DNA of 64,000 bases from Pseudarthrobacter chlorophenolicus (GCF_000962805.1 NZ_JZTW01000005.1:156110-220109); one strand, 5' to 3'. Shown: positions 19,732 through 28,424, counted from the stretch's first letter. A program made the numbers and translations. Notes: generated by a model from the sequence alone, not told the origin.

Positions 19732-19744
19732 TGGAACGGTTCCA
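19732..19744. promoter_or_regulatory. Perfect 13-bp palindrome upstream of the heptad-repeat gene
   Basis: TGGAACGGTTCCA is a perfect inverted repeat with one central base, 59 bases upstream of the TTG start at 19673. It could be a second regulator site or an mRNA-leader element. It is not a LexA box, which has four central bases. Confidence 0.35.
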
Positions 19745-19783
19745 GTTCTTCGGAGGCGCCCGATTGGCAGGGCGGACATCTAG

Positions 19784-19812
19784 TTACTGATGAGTAACTT
19801 ACTCGACGGTAA
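19784..19812. promoter_or_regulatory. Tandem operator-like palindromes (TTACT-N4-RGTAA)
   Basis: TTACTGATGAGTAA (19784-19797) and TTACTCGACGGTAA (19799-19812) share the form TTACT-N4-(A/G)GTAA and lie one base apart, so their centres are 15 bases apart. They sit about 110-140 bases upstream of the heptad-repeat gene on the minus strand. The architecture fits cooperative binding by a TetR-like repressor. No TetR gene lies in this interval. Confidence 0.6.
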
Positions 19813-19888
19813 CTTTAACTCTGGCCGTTGGGCAAGGGTTGGGTACAAATGCAGCTTCGGGTGCCGGGAGGGGCTCGGCCACCTCGAT

Positions 19889-19917
19889 TTGTGCGAGCCG
19901 AAAGTCTCGGGTAGAGT
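19889..19917 (+). promoter_or_regulatory. Candidate tRNA-Gln promoter
   Basis: TTGTGC (19889-19894), a 17-base spacer and TAGAGT (19912-19917) lie about 65 bases upstream of the tRNA. Confidence 0.5.
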
Positions 19918-19982
19918 ATTTTCTCGTGCTGAGGCGCACGGAGCAGGGCGAAGGCCCTGAATGCCGGGCCCGAAAGTTCCAT

Positions 19983-20054
19983 TGGGATATGGTGTAATTG
20001 GCAACACTACGGTTTCTGGTACCGTCATTCTAGGTTCGAGTCCTGGTATCCCAG
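19983..20054 (+). tRNA. tRNA-Gln (anticodon CTG)
   Basis: The cloverleaf folds fully: acceptor TGGGATA/TATCCCA, anticodon stem ACGGT/ACCGT around loop TTCTGGT with anticodon CTG, and T-arm with GGTTCGAGTCC. The discriminator base is G. CCA is not encoded. Confidence 0.95.
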
Positions 20055-20181
20055 CTCTGATGTGAAAGTGTTTTTTGACTACATATCAGGCAGCTTCAAA
20101 CGGCTCGCCGATTTGAGACTGGAGCAAGGTGTATGAAACAATCACTGAGCTTGAACGGCGGAAACGCCAAAAAAGTTACTT

Positions 20182-20257
20182 GGCCCCATCGTATAGCGGC
20201 CTAGTACGCTGCCCTCTCACGGCGGTAACGCGGGTTCGAATCCCGCTGGGGTCACCA
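20182..20257 (+). tRNA. tRNA-Glu (anticodon CTC)
   Basis: Acceptor GGCCCCA pairs with TGGGGTC (one G-T pair). The anticodon loop CTCTCAC gives CTC, and the T-arm is GCGGGTTCGAATCCCGC. The discriminator is A at 20254 and CCA is encoded at 20255-20257. It lies 127 bases after tRNA-Gln in the same orientation; the A/T-richer spacer shows no gene. Confidence 0.95.
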
Positions 20258-20260
20258 ATG

Positions 20261-20302
20261 AAATGGTCCCGGGCAATAAGCCCGGGACCATTTCTTTTGT
20301 TT
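20261..20302 (+). terminator. Rho-independent terminator after tRNA-Glu
   Basis: A perfect 14-bp stem (20261-20274 with 20280-20293) closes the loop AATAA and is followed by CTTTTGTTT. Confidence 0.9.
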
Positions 20303-20334
20303 AAGCTGCGCTAAAACTGCAAGTTCCTCAGCGC

Positions 20335-21432
20335 ATGCGGCGCTACTGTGGCCCCACTACGTCGTGGGGGGAAACCAGGCTCGGAACGAGCTTTGCCGAG
20401 GGCAAGAATTCACTGAACGCCATTCGGCTGACTCTTGCAGCTACCGTCATCCTGTCCCATTCCTGGTGGTTGGGCGGCTACGGTCCGGAGCCTCAGCCAG
20501 GCGGCCTCAAGCTCGGGAGTTGGGCGGTGCTCGGTTTCTTCGGCATTTCTGGCTATCTGATTACTCGAAGCCGGGTCCGGGCGGCAAGTTCGATGGATTA
20601 TGCCAGAGGACGGTTCTGTCGCATTTTCCCAGGCCTGGCTGTTTGTGTTGCAGTGGTGGCCTTTGTTTTGGCTCCATTGACTGCGGCCGCACGTGGTAAC
20701 AACTATTCGCTGCGCGACGGGCTACTGTACTTCGTGACAAACCTGTCAGTTGGAACTCCTGGCATTGCACTGCCGGGCATACCCGGCTCACTGGACGGGG
20801 TGCATGATCCTGGTTCCTGGAACGGTCCCCTGTGGACGCTCTTCTGGGAAGTTGCCTGCTACGCGCTGGTCGGAATCGTCCTGGGAGTCCTGAAAACCAA
20901 TCTGGCGAGAATAGCGCTGTTGGTGCCCTTCGTGGCGGGGTCCGGCTTCGTCTTCACCCTTGACGCGGGATGGGGAGCGGTACCTACGCCGCAGGACTGG
21001 CCCCTGATCCCTGTCCTGACGTTCCTGGCGGGCTCCCTGGTCTATCTGTTTCAGGACAAGATACCGGTCCATCGCACAATGCTGGTTGGAGCCGCTGCCG
21101 GGGTGCTCGTGGCGGCGAGTTCGGGGTTCGCAGCGTCTTTGGTTCACATCCCACTAAGTGTCCTGCTCATTGCAGGCTCCCTTCACTTTCCCTTGAATCG
21201 ACTGGCCCCGCGGTCTGACCTCTCGTTCGGCATCTACATATACGGCTGGCCCGTTCAGCAGATGTTGGCCGCGGCGGAATTTGAAACTCACGTTTCACCT
21301 GTTGTCTTCGCCATGGCATCCCTGGCAGCCGTTACCCCCATGGCTTGGCTCTCGTGGCGTTGGGTAGAGGCTCCCGTCCTCATGTGGAGCCGTGCGCGGA
21401 ATAGCCGACGGCAAGTGCCCCAACTGGCATGA
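20335..21432 (+). CDS. Membrane acyltransferase (acyltransferase-3/OafA family)
   Basis: This 365-residue integral membrane protein has about ten hydrophobic helices and the early family motif NAIRLTLAATVILSHSWW, whose His is probably catalytic, followed by FFGISGYLI. Such enzymes acylate surface sugars, peptidoglycan or small molecules. The acceptor is unknown. The gene begins just after the tRNA-Glu terminator, and its codon use is visibly less G/C-rich than its neighbours, suggesting acquisition beside a tRNA gene. No integrase or repeat is visible. The start codon is not certain. Confidence 0.85.
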   Translation: MRRYCGPTTSWGETRLGTSFAEGKNSLNAIRLTLAATVILSHSWWLGGYGPEPQPGGLKLGSWAVLGFFGISGYLITRSRVRAASSMDYARGRFCRIFPGLAVCVAVVAFVLAPLTAAARGNNYSLRDGLLYFVTNLSVGTPGIALPGIPGSLDGVHDPGSWNGPLWTLFWEVACYALVGIVLGVLKTNLARIALLVPFVAGSGFVFTLDAGWGAVPTPQDWPLIPVLTFLAGSLVYLFQDKIPVHRTMLVGAAAGVLVAASSGFAASLVHIPLSVLLIAGSLHFPLNRLAPRSDLSFGIYIYGWPVQQMLAAAEFETHVSPVVFAMASLAAVTPMAWLSWRWVEAPVLMWSRARNSRRQVPQLA

Positions 21433-21439
21433 TGTTGCT

Positions 21440-23215
21440 GTGACCTCACCACAGGAGAACCACCCGGCGGACCGGCAGGAGCAGCGGAACACGGCAGCCG
21501 TGTCCCTGCTTGAACAGGTCCGCGGCACCCTGGCGGAGGTGACGTTGCCCCTGGCCCTGCCGGGGGCGGAGCAGGGGCGTCGTGACGCTGCGGCCGGCGT
21601 GGCCCAGCTCGACGATTACATCCTCCCCCGCTACCGCAGCCTCGACGCCCCGCTGCTTGCCGTCGTCGGAGGGTCAACCGGTGCCGGAAAATCAACCCTG
21701 GTCAATGCCCTGGCCGGCCACCCTGTTACCCGCTCCGGCGCCATCCGCCCCACCACCCGCCAGCCGATCCTCCTGCACCATCCTGCGGAAGCTGCCTGGT
21801 TCGAGGGCAGCCGGGTCCTGCCGGGGCTGGGCCGGATCCGGGGTGCCCTGTCCGCTGGGCCGGTCGCTGCAGCCCAAACGGTGACGGGGCCGGACGCCGG
21901 GGGCGCCTCCTCGCTGGTCCTGCTCGCCGATGACGCCGTTCCGGCGGGCATTGCGCTCCTCGACGCTCCCGACGTCGATTCCATTTCCGATGACAACCGG
22001 AAGCTGGCCGGCCAGCTGCTCGCAGCCGCGGACCTGTGGATCTTTGTCACCACCGCCAACAGGTATGCCGACGCCGTCCCTTGGCGGCTGCTCCTGGATG
22101 CGGCCGCGAGGGACATCATGGTGGCCGTTGTCCTGGACAGGGTACCGCCCGGCGCGGAAGACGAAGTCAGTGAGGACCTGCGGCGGCTCCTTGACGCTGA
22201 GGGGCTGTCAGGTGCCCAGCTCTTTGTCATCCCCGAGTCCACGCTGGATCCGCTGGGCATGCTTCCCGCCGGTGCTGTCATCCCCCTTCGGAACTGGCTC
22301 ACCGGCCTCGCCGCTGACGCCGCAGGCCGGGCTGATGTCGCACGCCGCACCCTGAATGGTGCGGTCCGTGCACTGGCCGGCCGGGTTGCAGCCATCTCCG
22401 CTTCCGCCGCAGAGCAGCAGCGCGCGGCAGCTGCGCTGGAGGCCGGCGTTGGTGCCGCCTACCGGGACGCGGGCAGCAGGATCCTCGACGCCACGCGCGA
22501 CGGAGCCCTTCTCCGCGGGGAAGTGCTGGCCCGCTGGCAGGACTTTGTGGGAACCGGTGAGTTCTTCCGGACCCTCGAGCAGAATGTGGGCCGCCTCCGC
22601 GACCGGCTGGGTGCCTTCTTCCGGGGTGAACCACCGCCTGCAATCCAGGTTGAAGCAGCAATCGAAACGGGCCTGCAGGCCGTCATTGTCGATGAGGCGG
22701 CAAACGCCGCTGAGCAATCCGACCACCGCTGGCGGTCCGACCCGGCGGGCCGGCAACTGCTGGGCACAGACGACCTCTCCGGGACCGGTCCCGGATTCGC
22801 GGACCGGGCAGCACGGGAGATCCGCGCCTGGCAGGAGGCGCTGATGGAACTTATCCGCACGGAGGGCCAGGGAAAGCGGACCCAGGCCCGGTGGCTCTCC
22901 TTCGGCATCAACGGGCTGGGTGCCGCACTGATGATCGTTGTCTTCTCCATGACAGCAGGCCTGACCGGCCTGGAGGTCGGCGTGGCAGGCGGAACCGCCG
23001 TCGTGGGCCAGCGCCTGCTCGAGGCCGTGTTCGGTGAAGACGCTGTGCGCCGGATGGCCGAAAAGGCACGCACCGACCTTGCTGCCCGCTGCCAGCGGCT
23101 CCTTGAAGAGGAACAGCAACGTTTCCTGGTCCGGCTCCCGGCCGCAGGGACGGTGGCGGCCGGCGTACTCGACACCCAGGCCGATGCGCTGGGCCGCCTG
23201 GCGGGCACCGCGTGA
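21440..23215 (+). CDS. Dynamin-like/YfjP-like GTPase with membrane helices, first of pair
   Basis: This 591-residue GTPase has P-loop GGSTGAGKST at residues 77-86, switch RPTTR near 101, and G3 LLDAPDVDS near 171. The G4 position reads VVLDRVPPG instead of N(K/Q)xD, so base recognition may be altered. A helical middle region and a hydrophobic hairpin near residues 490-530 (GLGAALMIVVFSM) suggest membrane attachment. I chose GTG 21440 because the upstream in-frame start overlaps the acyltransferase gene. Its last bases overlap the second GTPase gene (GTGA). The pair recalls the tandem dynamin-like DynA/DynB genes of Streptomyces; that link is inference. Confidence 0.8.
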   Translation: MTSPQENHPADRQEQRNTAAVSLLEQVRGTLAEVTLPLALPGAEQGRRDAAAGVAQLDDYILPRYRSLDAPLLAVVGGSTGAGKSTLVNALAGHPVTRSGAIRPTTRQPILLHHPAEAAWFEGSRVLPGLGRIRGALSAGPVAAAQTVTGPDAGGASSLVLLADDAVPAGIALLDAPDVDSISDDNRKLAGQLLAAADLWIFVTTANRYADAVPWRLLLDAAARDIMVAVVLDRVPPGAEDEVSEDLRRLLDAEGLSGAQLFVIPESTLDPLGMLPAGAVIPLRNWLTGLAADAAGRADVARRTLNGAVRALAGRVAAISASAAEQQRAAAALEAGVGAAYRDAGSRILDATRDGALLRGEVLARWQDFVGTGEFFRTLEQNVGRLRDRLGAFFRGEPPPAIQVEAAIETGLQAVIVDEAANAAEQSDHRWRSDPAGRQLLGTDDLSGTGPGFADRAAREIRAWQEALMELIRTEGQGKRTQARWLSFGINGLGAALMIVVFSMTAGLTGLEVGVAGGTAVVGQRLLEAVFGEDAVRRMAEKARTDLAARCQRLLEEEQQRFLVRLPAAGTVAAGVLDTQADALGRLAGTA

Positions 23216-24825
23216 GCCGGCACAGCGGCGCCCGCGATTCATCGCGGCTGGACCGGCGGCTGGAAGCACTGAACGATGCGAGGCAGCTCGCCGGTGGTGT
23301 CCTTCCGGACGCACAGCTGGAGGAGGTTCTCCAGGTCCTGGAGCACGCCGAGTCGCGCCGCTCCCTGTCCGCGGAACACACTGTGGTGGGGTTCTTCGGT
23401 GCCACCGGAAGCGGAAAATCCTCTCTGTTCAACGCCGTGAGCGGCAGTGGCATCGCGACGACGGCGGCGCGCCGGCCCACAACATCGGAGCCGCTGGCGG
23501 GGGTCTGGGGAGTGGACGGCAGCGAACCGCTCCTCGACTGGCTCGATGTCCGCAACCGGCACCACGCAGCCCCCGTGGAAGGCTTCGCGGGCGAGGACAC
23601 CGGCCTGATCCTGCTGGACCTGCCGGATTTCGATTCCACCCGCGCGGCCAACCGTGAAGTGGTGCAGCGCATGGTGGGCCTGGTGGATGTCCTCGTCTGG
23701 GTGCTCGACCCGCAAAAGTACGCGGATGCAGCGGTCCACCAGGATTTCCTTGCCCCGCTGGCCTCACACGGTGCGGTCACGCTGGTGGTCCTCAACCAGG
23801 TGGACAGGCTCCCGGCCCACGACGTGCCGCCCGTCCTGGATTCCCTCCGCGGGATCCTCGCCGCCGAAGGCCTGGGCAAAGTGAAGGTCCTCGCTGCATC
23901 TGCGCTGACGGGCCAGGGCGTGGACGGCGTGCGTGCTGCGATCAGGAACGTGGTGGTGCAGCGGAAGGCACGCTCGCAGCGGCTGGAGGCGGACGTAGCG
24001 AAAGCTTCCAGGGAACTGCGGGAGGCGTCCGGGGACGGTGAAGCTGCCGGTGTCCGCAACCAGGCCGTGGCGAGGCTGGGCGGCGAACTGGCGATGGCAG
24101 CCAATGTTCCGGTGGTTGTCAGTGCCGTGGCCCGTTCCTACCGCCTCGAATCCGTCCGGCGGACGGGCTGGCCCGCCACCCGATGGCTCTCGAGGTTCCG
24201 GCCCGACCCCCTGCGCAGGCTCAACCTCCGCAGGGACGCACCGGCGGAACTCAACCGCACGTCGCTTCCACCGGCCAGTGCCCCTGCCCGGGCCCGTACG
24301 GACTCTGCGGTCAGGGAGTTTGCAGATGCCGCCAGCGCCGGCGCGCCGGGTCCCTGGCGGGCCGCCATCCGCAGCGCGGCCCGTGAGGGCCGGGACCGGC
24401 TTCCGGATGTCCTGGACCAGGCCATCGCCGGCACCGACCTTGGGGCCAACCGGAAATCCTGGTGGTGGGGTGTCTTTAATGTGGTCCAGTGGCTGGCGCT
24501 GCTGACCGTCCTGGGCGGCCTCGGTTGGCTCGGCGGCCTCGCGGCACTGCAGTATTTCCAAATGCCGGCACCGGAGCCGCCGCGGGTGGAAGGGTGGCCG
24601 GTGCCAACCCTGATGGCCGCCTTCGGAGTGGTGCTGGGGATTGTGCTGGCCCTGGCCGGCCGTTTCATTGCCGCAGGGACCGCCGCGGCACGGGCATCGA
24701 GGGCGCGGAAGCGGCTGGAGGCGGCCGTGGCCGGGGTTGCCCGGAATCTTGTGGTGGAGCCGGTTGAGGTAGAGGTGAGCAGGCTTGCGGCGTTTAACGC
24801 GGCACTTAAGGTAGCTGCGGGCTAG
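23212..24825 (+). CDS. Dynamin-like/YfjP-like GTPase with membrane helices, second of pair
   Basis: This 537-residue GTPase has P-loop GATGSGKS at residues 63-70, a switch RRPTTSEP, G3 DLPDFDS at 136-142 and an intact G4 NQVD at 195-198. Two hydrophobic helices near residues 425-445 and 462-485 would anchor it in the membrane, with the GTPase domain in the cytoplasm. The start overlaps the first GTPase gene by 4 bases, implying coupled translation and probably a hetero-oligomer. Possible roles are membrane remodelling or cell-division support. Confidence 0.85.
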   Translation: MSRHSGARDSSRLDRRLEALNDARQLAGGVLPDAQLEEVLQVLEHAESRRSLSAEHTVVGFFGATGSGKSSLFNAVSGSGIATTAARRPTTSEPLAGVWGVDGSEPLLDWLDVRNRHHAAPVEGFAGEDTGLILLDLPDFDSTRAANREVVQRMVGLVDVLVWVLDPQKYADAAVHQDFLAPLASHGAVTLVVLNQVDRLPAHDVPPVLDSLRGILAAEGLGKVKVLAASALTGQGVDGVRAAIRNVVVQRKARSQRLEADVAKASRELREASGDGEAAGVRNQAVARLGGELAMAANVPVVVSAVARSYRLESVRRTGWPATRWLSRFRPDPLRRLNLRRDAPAELNRTSLPPASAPARARTDSAVREFADAASAGAPGPWRAAIRSAAREGRDRLPDVLDQAIAGTDLGANRKSWWWGVFNVVQWLALLTVLGGLGWLGGLAALQYFQMPAPEPPRVEGWPVPTLMAAFGVVLGIVLALAGRFIAAGTAAARASRARKRLEAAVAGVARNLVVEPVEVEVSRLAAFNAALKVAAG

Positions 24826-24834
24826 GGGAGGGGC

Positions 24835-25395
24835 TCATCCCTTGGCTCCGGCGGCTTCCAGGCCGGCAGCAGCGTCCCGCACCTTGATCATGGTGCGCAG
24901 GTTGCGGGTAGTGGTTGCCGCCTTGAACTTGGACTTCGACGAAATCTTGCTGAACGGGCTGTCCAGGGTCCCGCCGGCCGGTGCGAGCCAGGCGAGGGCC
25001 TCAGGGCCAAGCCGGTGTTGCCGGTGTGTGTCCCCGAGGGCCTGGCCTGCAGCGTCCAGTTCGTCCAGGACAGCGTGGTCGGAGGAAAGCGTGATGTACG
25101 AGTGCGTGGACTTGTCGTCGTCCGGGTACGGGCACGCCTCCACCAGTTCTGCCACCCGGCTGGCCGGCAGGACCACTACCCAGGCCTCGTAGCCGAAAGC
25201 GGCGCGAAGGGCCTTCTCGAACTCCTGCTTCACGCCGGCGGCGTCCAGTCCGCTGGTAAGGACCACGTTGCCGCTGGCCAGCAGTGTCTTGGCGTCGCCA
25301 AAGCCGCTGCCCTTCAGTGCGTCGCGAAGGTCCGCCATTTTGATGTTGATGCCGCCCACGTTGATGCCGCGGAGAAATACTGCGTAGCTGCCCAT
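24835..25395 (-). CDS. DUF1697 domain protein
   Basis: This 186-residue protein matches the DUF1697 pattern: YAVFLRGINVGG at the N-terminus, then LASGNVVL, and a TTRNLRTM motif near the C-terminus. The family's function is not established. It is convergent with the GTPase pair. ATG 25395 lies 7 bases after TAGGCT on the minus strand (25403-25408) with no Shine-Dalgarno sequence, so it is probably a leaderless, single-gene transcript. Confidence 0.88.
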   Translation of the reverse strand: MGSYAVFLRGINVGGINIKMADLRDALKGSGFGDAKTLLASGNVVLTSGLDAAGVKQEFEKALRAAFGYEAWVVVLPASRVAELVEACPYPDDDKSTHSYITLSSDHAVLDELDAAGQALGDTHRQHRLGPEALAWLAPAGGTLDSPFSKISSKSKFKAATTTRNLRTMIKVRDAAAGLEAAGAKG

Positions 25396-25402
25396 GGGCC
25401 AC

Positions 25403-25408
25403 AGCCTA
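25403..25408 (-). promoter_or_regulatory. Candidate -10 of a leaderless promoter for the DUF1697 gene
   Basis: TAGGCT on the minus strand lies 7 bases before ATG 25395. Confidence 0.4.
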
Positions 25409-25448
25409 ACCGCCCGAGGTCGGGTTGGGTGCTGTTGCCCGGCGGCGG

Positions 25449-26168
25449 TCAGTCGTTGTTTTTGCGCAGCGCTTCGGTAAGGATGCGGCCGGCGTTGCAG
25501 ACCACTTCGGCGTGCAGCCTGCCGGGCTGGCGGGTCAGCCGCTCAATGGGGCCGGAAATCGATACGGCGGCAATGACGCGCCCGGACGGTCCGCGCACCG
25601 GCGCCGAGACCGAGGCGACCCCCGGCTCGCGTTCGCCAAGGCTCTGGCCCCAGCCCCGGCGTCGTACGCCTGCCAGGACGGTGGGCGTAAAGCGCGCCGA
25701 CTGCAGGCCCTCGAGCAGGCGGTCGTGGTCTTCCCATGCCAGCAGGACCTGGGCCGCGGAACCGGCCTTCATGGATAACTGGGTGCCCACGGGAATGGTG
25801 TCGCGCAGGCCAATGGGGCGCTCGGCCGATGCTACGCAGACCCGCCAGTCGCCCTGGCGGCGGAAGATTTGCGCGCTCTCGCCGGTGGCGTCCCGAAGCT
25901 GCATCAGGACGGGGCCGGCAGAAGCGATGAGGCGGTCCTCGCCGGCGGCCGATGCCAGTTCAACCAGCCGGCTTCCCAACACGAACCTGCCCTGGATGTC
26001 ACGGCTCACCAGCCTGTGGTGGACCAGCGCGAGGGCGAGGCGGTGGACAGTGGGACGGGCCAGGCCGGTGGCCGCCACAAGCTGTGCCAGCGTGGTGGGG
26101 CCGGCTTCGAGCGCGTCAAGCACCTGTGCTGCTTTATCAATGACGCCGACTCCACTAGAATTGTCCAT
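25449..26168 (-). CDS. IclR-family transcriptional regulator (LtbR/NdgR-like)
   Basis: This is a 239-residue regulator. An N-terminal winged helix-turn-helix (about residues 8-65; LAQLVAATGLARPTVHRL) precedes an IclR effector-binding domain. I chose ATG 26168; an in-frame upstream start would add 42 residues from the intergenic region. It is transcribed divergently from leuC, the position of ltbR in Corynebacterium and ndgR in Streptomyces, which control leucine genes. That position makes the same role here likely. A dyad lies between the two genes. Confidence 0.88.
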   Translation of the reverse strand: MDNSSGVGVIDKAAQVLDALEAGPTTLAQLVAATGLARPTVHRLALALVHHRLVSRDIQGRFVLGSRLVELASAAGEDRLIASAGPVLMQLRDATGESAQIFRRQGDWRVCVASAERPIGLRDTIPVGTQLSMKAGSAAQVLLAWEDHDRLLEGLQSARFTPTVLAGVRRRGWGQSLGEREPGVASVSAPVRGPSGRVIAAVSISGPIERLTRQPGRLHAEVVCNAGRILTEALRKNND

Positions 26169-26177
26169 GTAATGATA

Positions 26178-26206
26178 TTGCCGTCTCATTATCTGAGATG
26201 CAAATC
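26178..26206 (+). promoter_or_regulatory. leuC promoter with IclR-type operator in its spacer
   Basis: TTGCCG (26178-26183), 17 bases and CAAATC (26201-26206) could form the leuC promoter. The spacer holds TCTCA-N5-TGAGA (26184-26198). Read on the minus strand, CAGATAATGAGA matches 10 of 12 positions of the C. glutamicum LtbR consensus as I remember it. It is probably the binding site of the divergent IclR protein. Confidence 0.5.
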
Positions 26207-26235
26207 TTTCGGCTGGCGCAGTGACGAGCCGTCCT

Positions 26236-26249
26236 GCTTCAGTTGAAGC
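26236..26249 (+). repeat. Small inverted repeat in the leuC leader
   Basis: GCTTCA-GT-TGAAGC is a perfect short inverted repeat, 33 bases upstream of leuC. It may be a regulator site or a small hairpin. No leucine-rich leader peptide is present. Confidence 0.3.
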
Positions 26250-26281
26250 ATTCAGCCAAACAGCAGTGAAGGGAGATGGCC

Positions 26282-27736
26282 ATGGCAAAGACATTGGCCG
26301 AGAAAGTCTGGGACGCGCACGTGGTGCGCAAAGGCGACGGCGCAGGTGCCAACGCCCAGCCCGACCTTCTCTTCATCGACCTTCACCTGGTCCACGAGGT
26401 CACGTCTCCCCAGGCCTTCGAGGGCCTGCGCCTGGCAGGCCGCCCGCTGCGCCGCCCGGACCTGACCATCGCCACGGAGGACCACAACACTCCCACGCTG
26501 GACATCGACAAGCCTATCGCCGACCTCACCAGCCGGACCCAGATCCAGACGCTGCGGAACAACTGCGCGGAGTTCGGTGTCCGCTTGCACAGCCTCGGTG
26601 ACGCCGAACAGGGCATCGTCCACGTGGTGGGTCCACAACTGGGCCTCACCCAACCCGGCATGACGGTGGTCTGCGGCGACTCGCACACCTCCACGCACGG
26701 CGCCTTCGGCGCGCTGGCCATGGGCATCGGCACTTCCGAGGTGGAGCATGTGATGGCCACCCAGACCCTGTCCCTGAAGCCGTTCAAGACCATGGCCATC
26801 AACGTTGAAGGCACGCTGCGCCCCGGCGTCACGGCCAAGGACATCATCCTGGCCGTCATTGCCAAGATCGGCACCGGCGGCGGCCAGGGCTACGTCCTGG
26901 AGTACCGCGGATCCGCCATCCGTGCCCTGTCCATGGACGCCCGCATGACCATCTGCAATATGTCCATCGAAGCCGGCGCCCGCGCCGGCATGGTGGCGCC
27001 GGACGAGACCACCTACGCTTACATGCTCGGCCGCCCGCACGCCCCCGAAGGCGCTGACTGGGACGCCGCCGTCGAGTACTGGAACACGCTGAAGACCGAC
27101 GACGACGCCACTTTCGACGTCGAAGTGGACTTGGATGCCGACGCGCTGGAGCCGTTCGTCACCTGGGGCACCAACCCCGGCCAGGGCGTGTCCCTGTCGC
27201 AGGCCGTGCCGTCCCCCGAGGACTTCGGTGACGAAAACGCCAAGGCAGCCGCTGAACGGGCCCTGCAGTACATGGGACTGGAGGCCGGCACGCCCATGAA
27301 GGACATCCGTGTAGACACCGTCTTCCTGGGTTCCTGCACCAACTCCCGCATCGAGGACCTCCGCGCCGCCGCGGACATCATCCGCGGCCGTGAAAAGGAT
27401 CCGAAGGTCCGCATGCTCGTGGTGCCCGGCTCTGCGCGCGTCCGCCTCGAAGCGGAGGCTGAAGGCCTGGACCGCGTGTTCAAGGACTTCGGTGCCGAAT
27501 GGCGCTTCGCCGGCTGCTCCATGTGCCTGGGCATGAACCCGGACCAGCTGGAACCGGGGGAGCGCTGCGCCTCCACCTCGAACCGCAACTTCGAGGGCCG
27601 CCAGGGCAAGGGCGGCCGCACCCACCTGGTATCCCCGGTGGTGGCAGCGGCCACGGCCGTCCGCGGCACGCTCAGCTCGCCGTCGGACCTCGATCCTGCC
27701 CCCGAATCCGCCGCCATCCGCACCGACGCAGCCTAG
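26282..27736 (+). CDS. leuC: 3-isopropylmalate dehydratase large subunit
   Basis: LeuC forms with LeuD the isomerase that converts 2-isopropylmalate to 3-isopropylmalate. The three [4Fe-4S] cysteines are Cys352 (GSCTNSR), Cys412 and Cys415 (CSMC). I chose ATG 26282 (484 residues) over ATG 26276 because AAGGGAG at 26269-26275 would leave no spacer for the earlier codon and 6 bases for the later one. leuD follows after 9 bases. The divergent IclR gene and the dyad between them suggest control by leucine supply. Confidence 0.96.
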   Translation: MAKTLAEKVWDAHVVRKGDGAGANAQPDLLFIDLHLVHEVTSPQAFEGLRLAGRPLRRPDLTIATEDHNTPTLDIDKPIADLTSRTQIQTLRNNCAEFGVRLHSLGDAEQGIVHVVGPQLGLTQPGMTVVCGDSHTSTHGAFGALAMGIGTSEVEHVMATQTLSLKPFKTMAINVEGTLRPGVTAKDIILAVIAKIGTGGGQGYVLEYRGSAIRALSMDARMTICNMSIEAGARAGMVAPDETTYAYMLGRPHAPEGADWDAAVEYWNTLKTDDDATFDVEVDLDADALEPFVTWGTNPGQGVSLSQAVPSPEDFGDENAKAAAERALQYMGLEAGTPMKDIRVDTVFLGSCTNSRIEDLRAAADIIRGREKDPKVRMLVVPGSARVRLEAEAEGLDRVFKDFGAEWRFAGCSMCLGMNPDQLEPGERCASTSNRNFEGRQGKGGRTHLVSPVVAAATAVRGTLSSPSDLDPAPESAAIRTDAA

Positions 27737-27745
27737 GACGCAACC

Positions 27746-28348
27746 ATGGAAAAGTTCACCAAGCACACCGGCATCGGCGTTCCGCTGCGCCAGAGCAACG
27801 TCGACACGGACCAGATCATCCCCGCGGTGTACCTCAAGCGCATCACCCGCACCGGCTTCGAGGACGCCCTATTCTCGGCCTGGCGCAAGGACTCCTCCTT
27901 CATCCTGAACCAGGAGCCCTTCAACGCCGGATCCGTCCTGGTGGCCGGGCCCGACTTCGGCACCGGTTCCTCCCGCGAGCACGCAGTGTGGGCGCTGAAG
28001 GACTACGGCTTCCGGGCGGTGCTCTCCTCTCGGTTCGCCGACATCTTCCGCGGTAACTCGGGCAAGCAGGGACTGCTGGCCGCCCAGGTGGCCCAGGACG
28101 ACATCGAGCTGATCTGGAAGGAACTGGAAAACGCGCCGGGAACCCAGGTGACTGTGGACCTGGAGTCGAAGACCGTGGTGTGCGGCAACATTGTGGCCCC
28201 CTTCGAGATTGACGACTACACCCGGTGGCGCCTGCTCGAAGGCCTGGACGACATCGGGCTCACCCTGCAGCATGAGGCCGATATCACGGCCTATGAGGCC
28301 GCCCGGCCTTCGTTCAAGCCCAAGACCCTCCCCGCCAAGGTCTCCTAG
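27746..28348 (+). CDS. leuD: 3-isopropylmalate dehydratase small subunit
   Basis: LeuD (200 residues) is the swivel-domain partner of LeuC in leucine synthesis. The conserved substrate-recognition stretch [17 protein letters not shown] and the early [16 protein letters not shown] are present. It lies 9 bases after leuC in a two-gene operon. After its stop, CTTGGCC (28389-28395) can pair with GGCCAAG (28406-28412), a weak terminator candidate without a T-run. Confidence 0.96.
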   Translation: MEKFTKHTGIGVPLRQSNVDTDQIIPAVYLKRITRTGFEDALFSAWRKDSSFILNQEPFNAGSVLVAGPDFGTGSSREHAVWALKDYGFRAVLSSRFADIFRGNSGKQGLLAAQVAQDDIELIWKELENAPGTQVTVDLESKTVVCGNIVAPFEIDDYTRWRLLEGLDDIGLTLQHEADITAYEAARPSFKPKTLPAKVS

Positions 28349-28424
28349 CGCCGGGGCCCTGCTCCTCGGCCCTTCGCGGGGTGCCGTACTTGGCCGCCAC
28401 GCCCCGGCCAAGGAGCCTGCGTAT

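Noticed and set aside
20055..20181. Spacer between the tRNA genes as an attachment site or small RNA
   Set aside because: No repeat of a tRNA end, no terminator and no convincing promoter are found there.
26198..26224. Short frame MQIFRLAQ as a leucine attenuator upstream of leuC
   Set aside because: Only one leucine codon, no ribosome-binding site and no terminator/antiterminator pair are seen.
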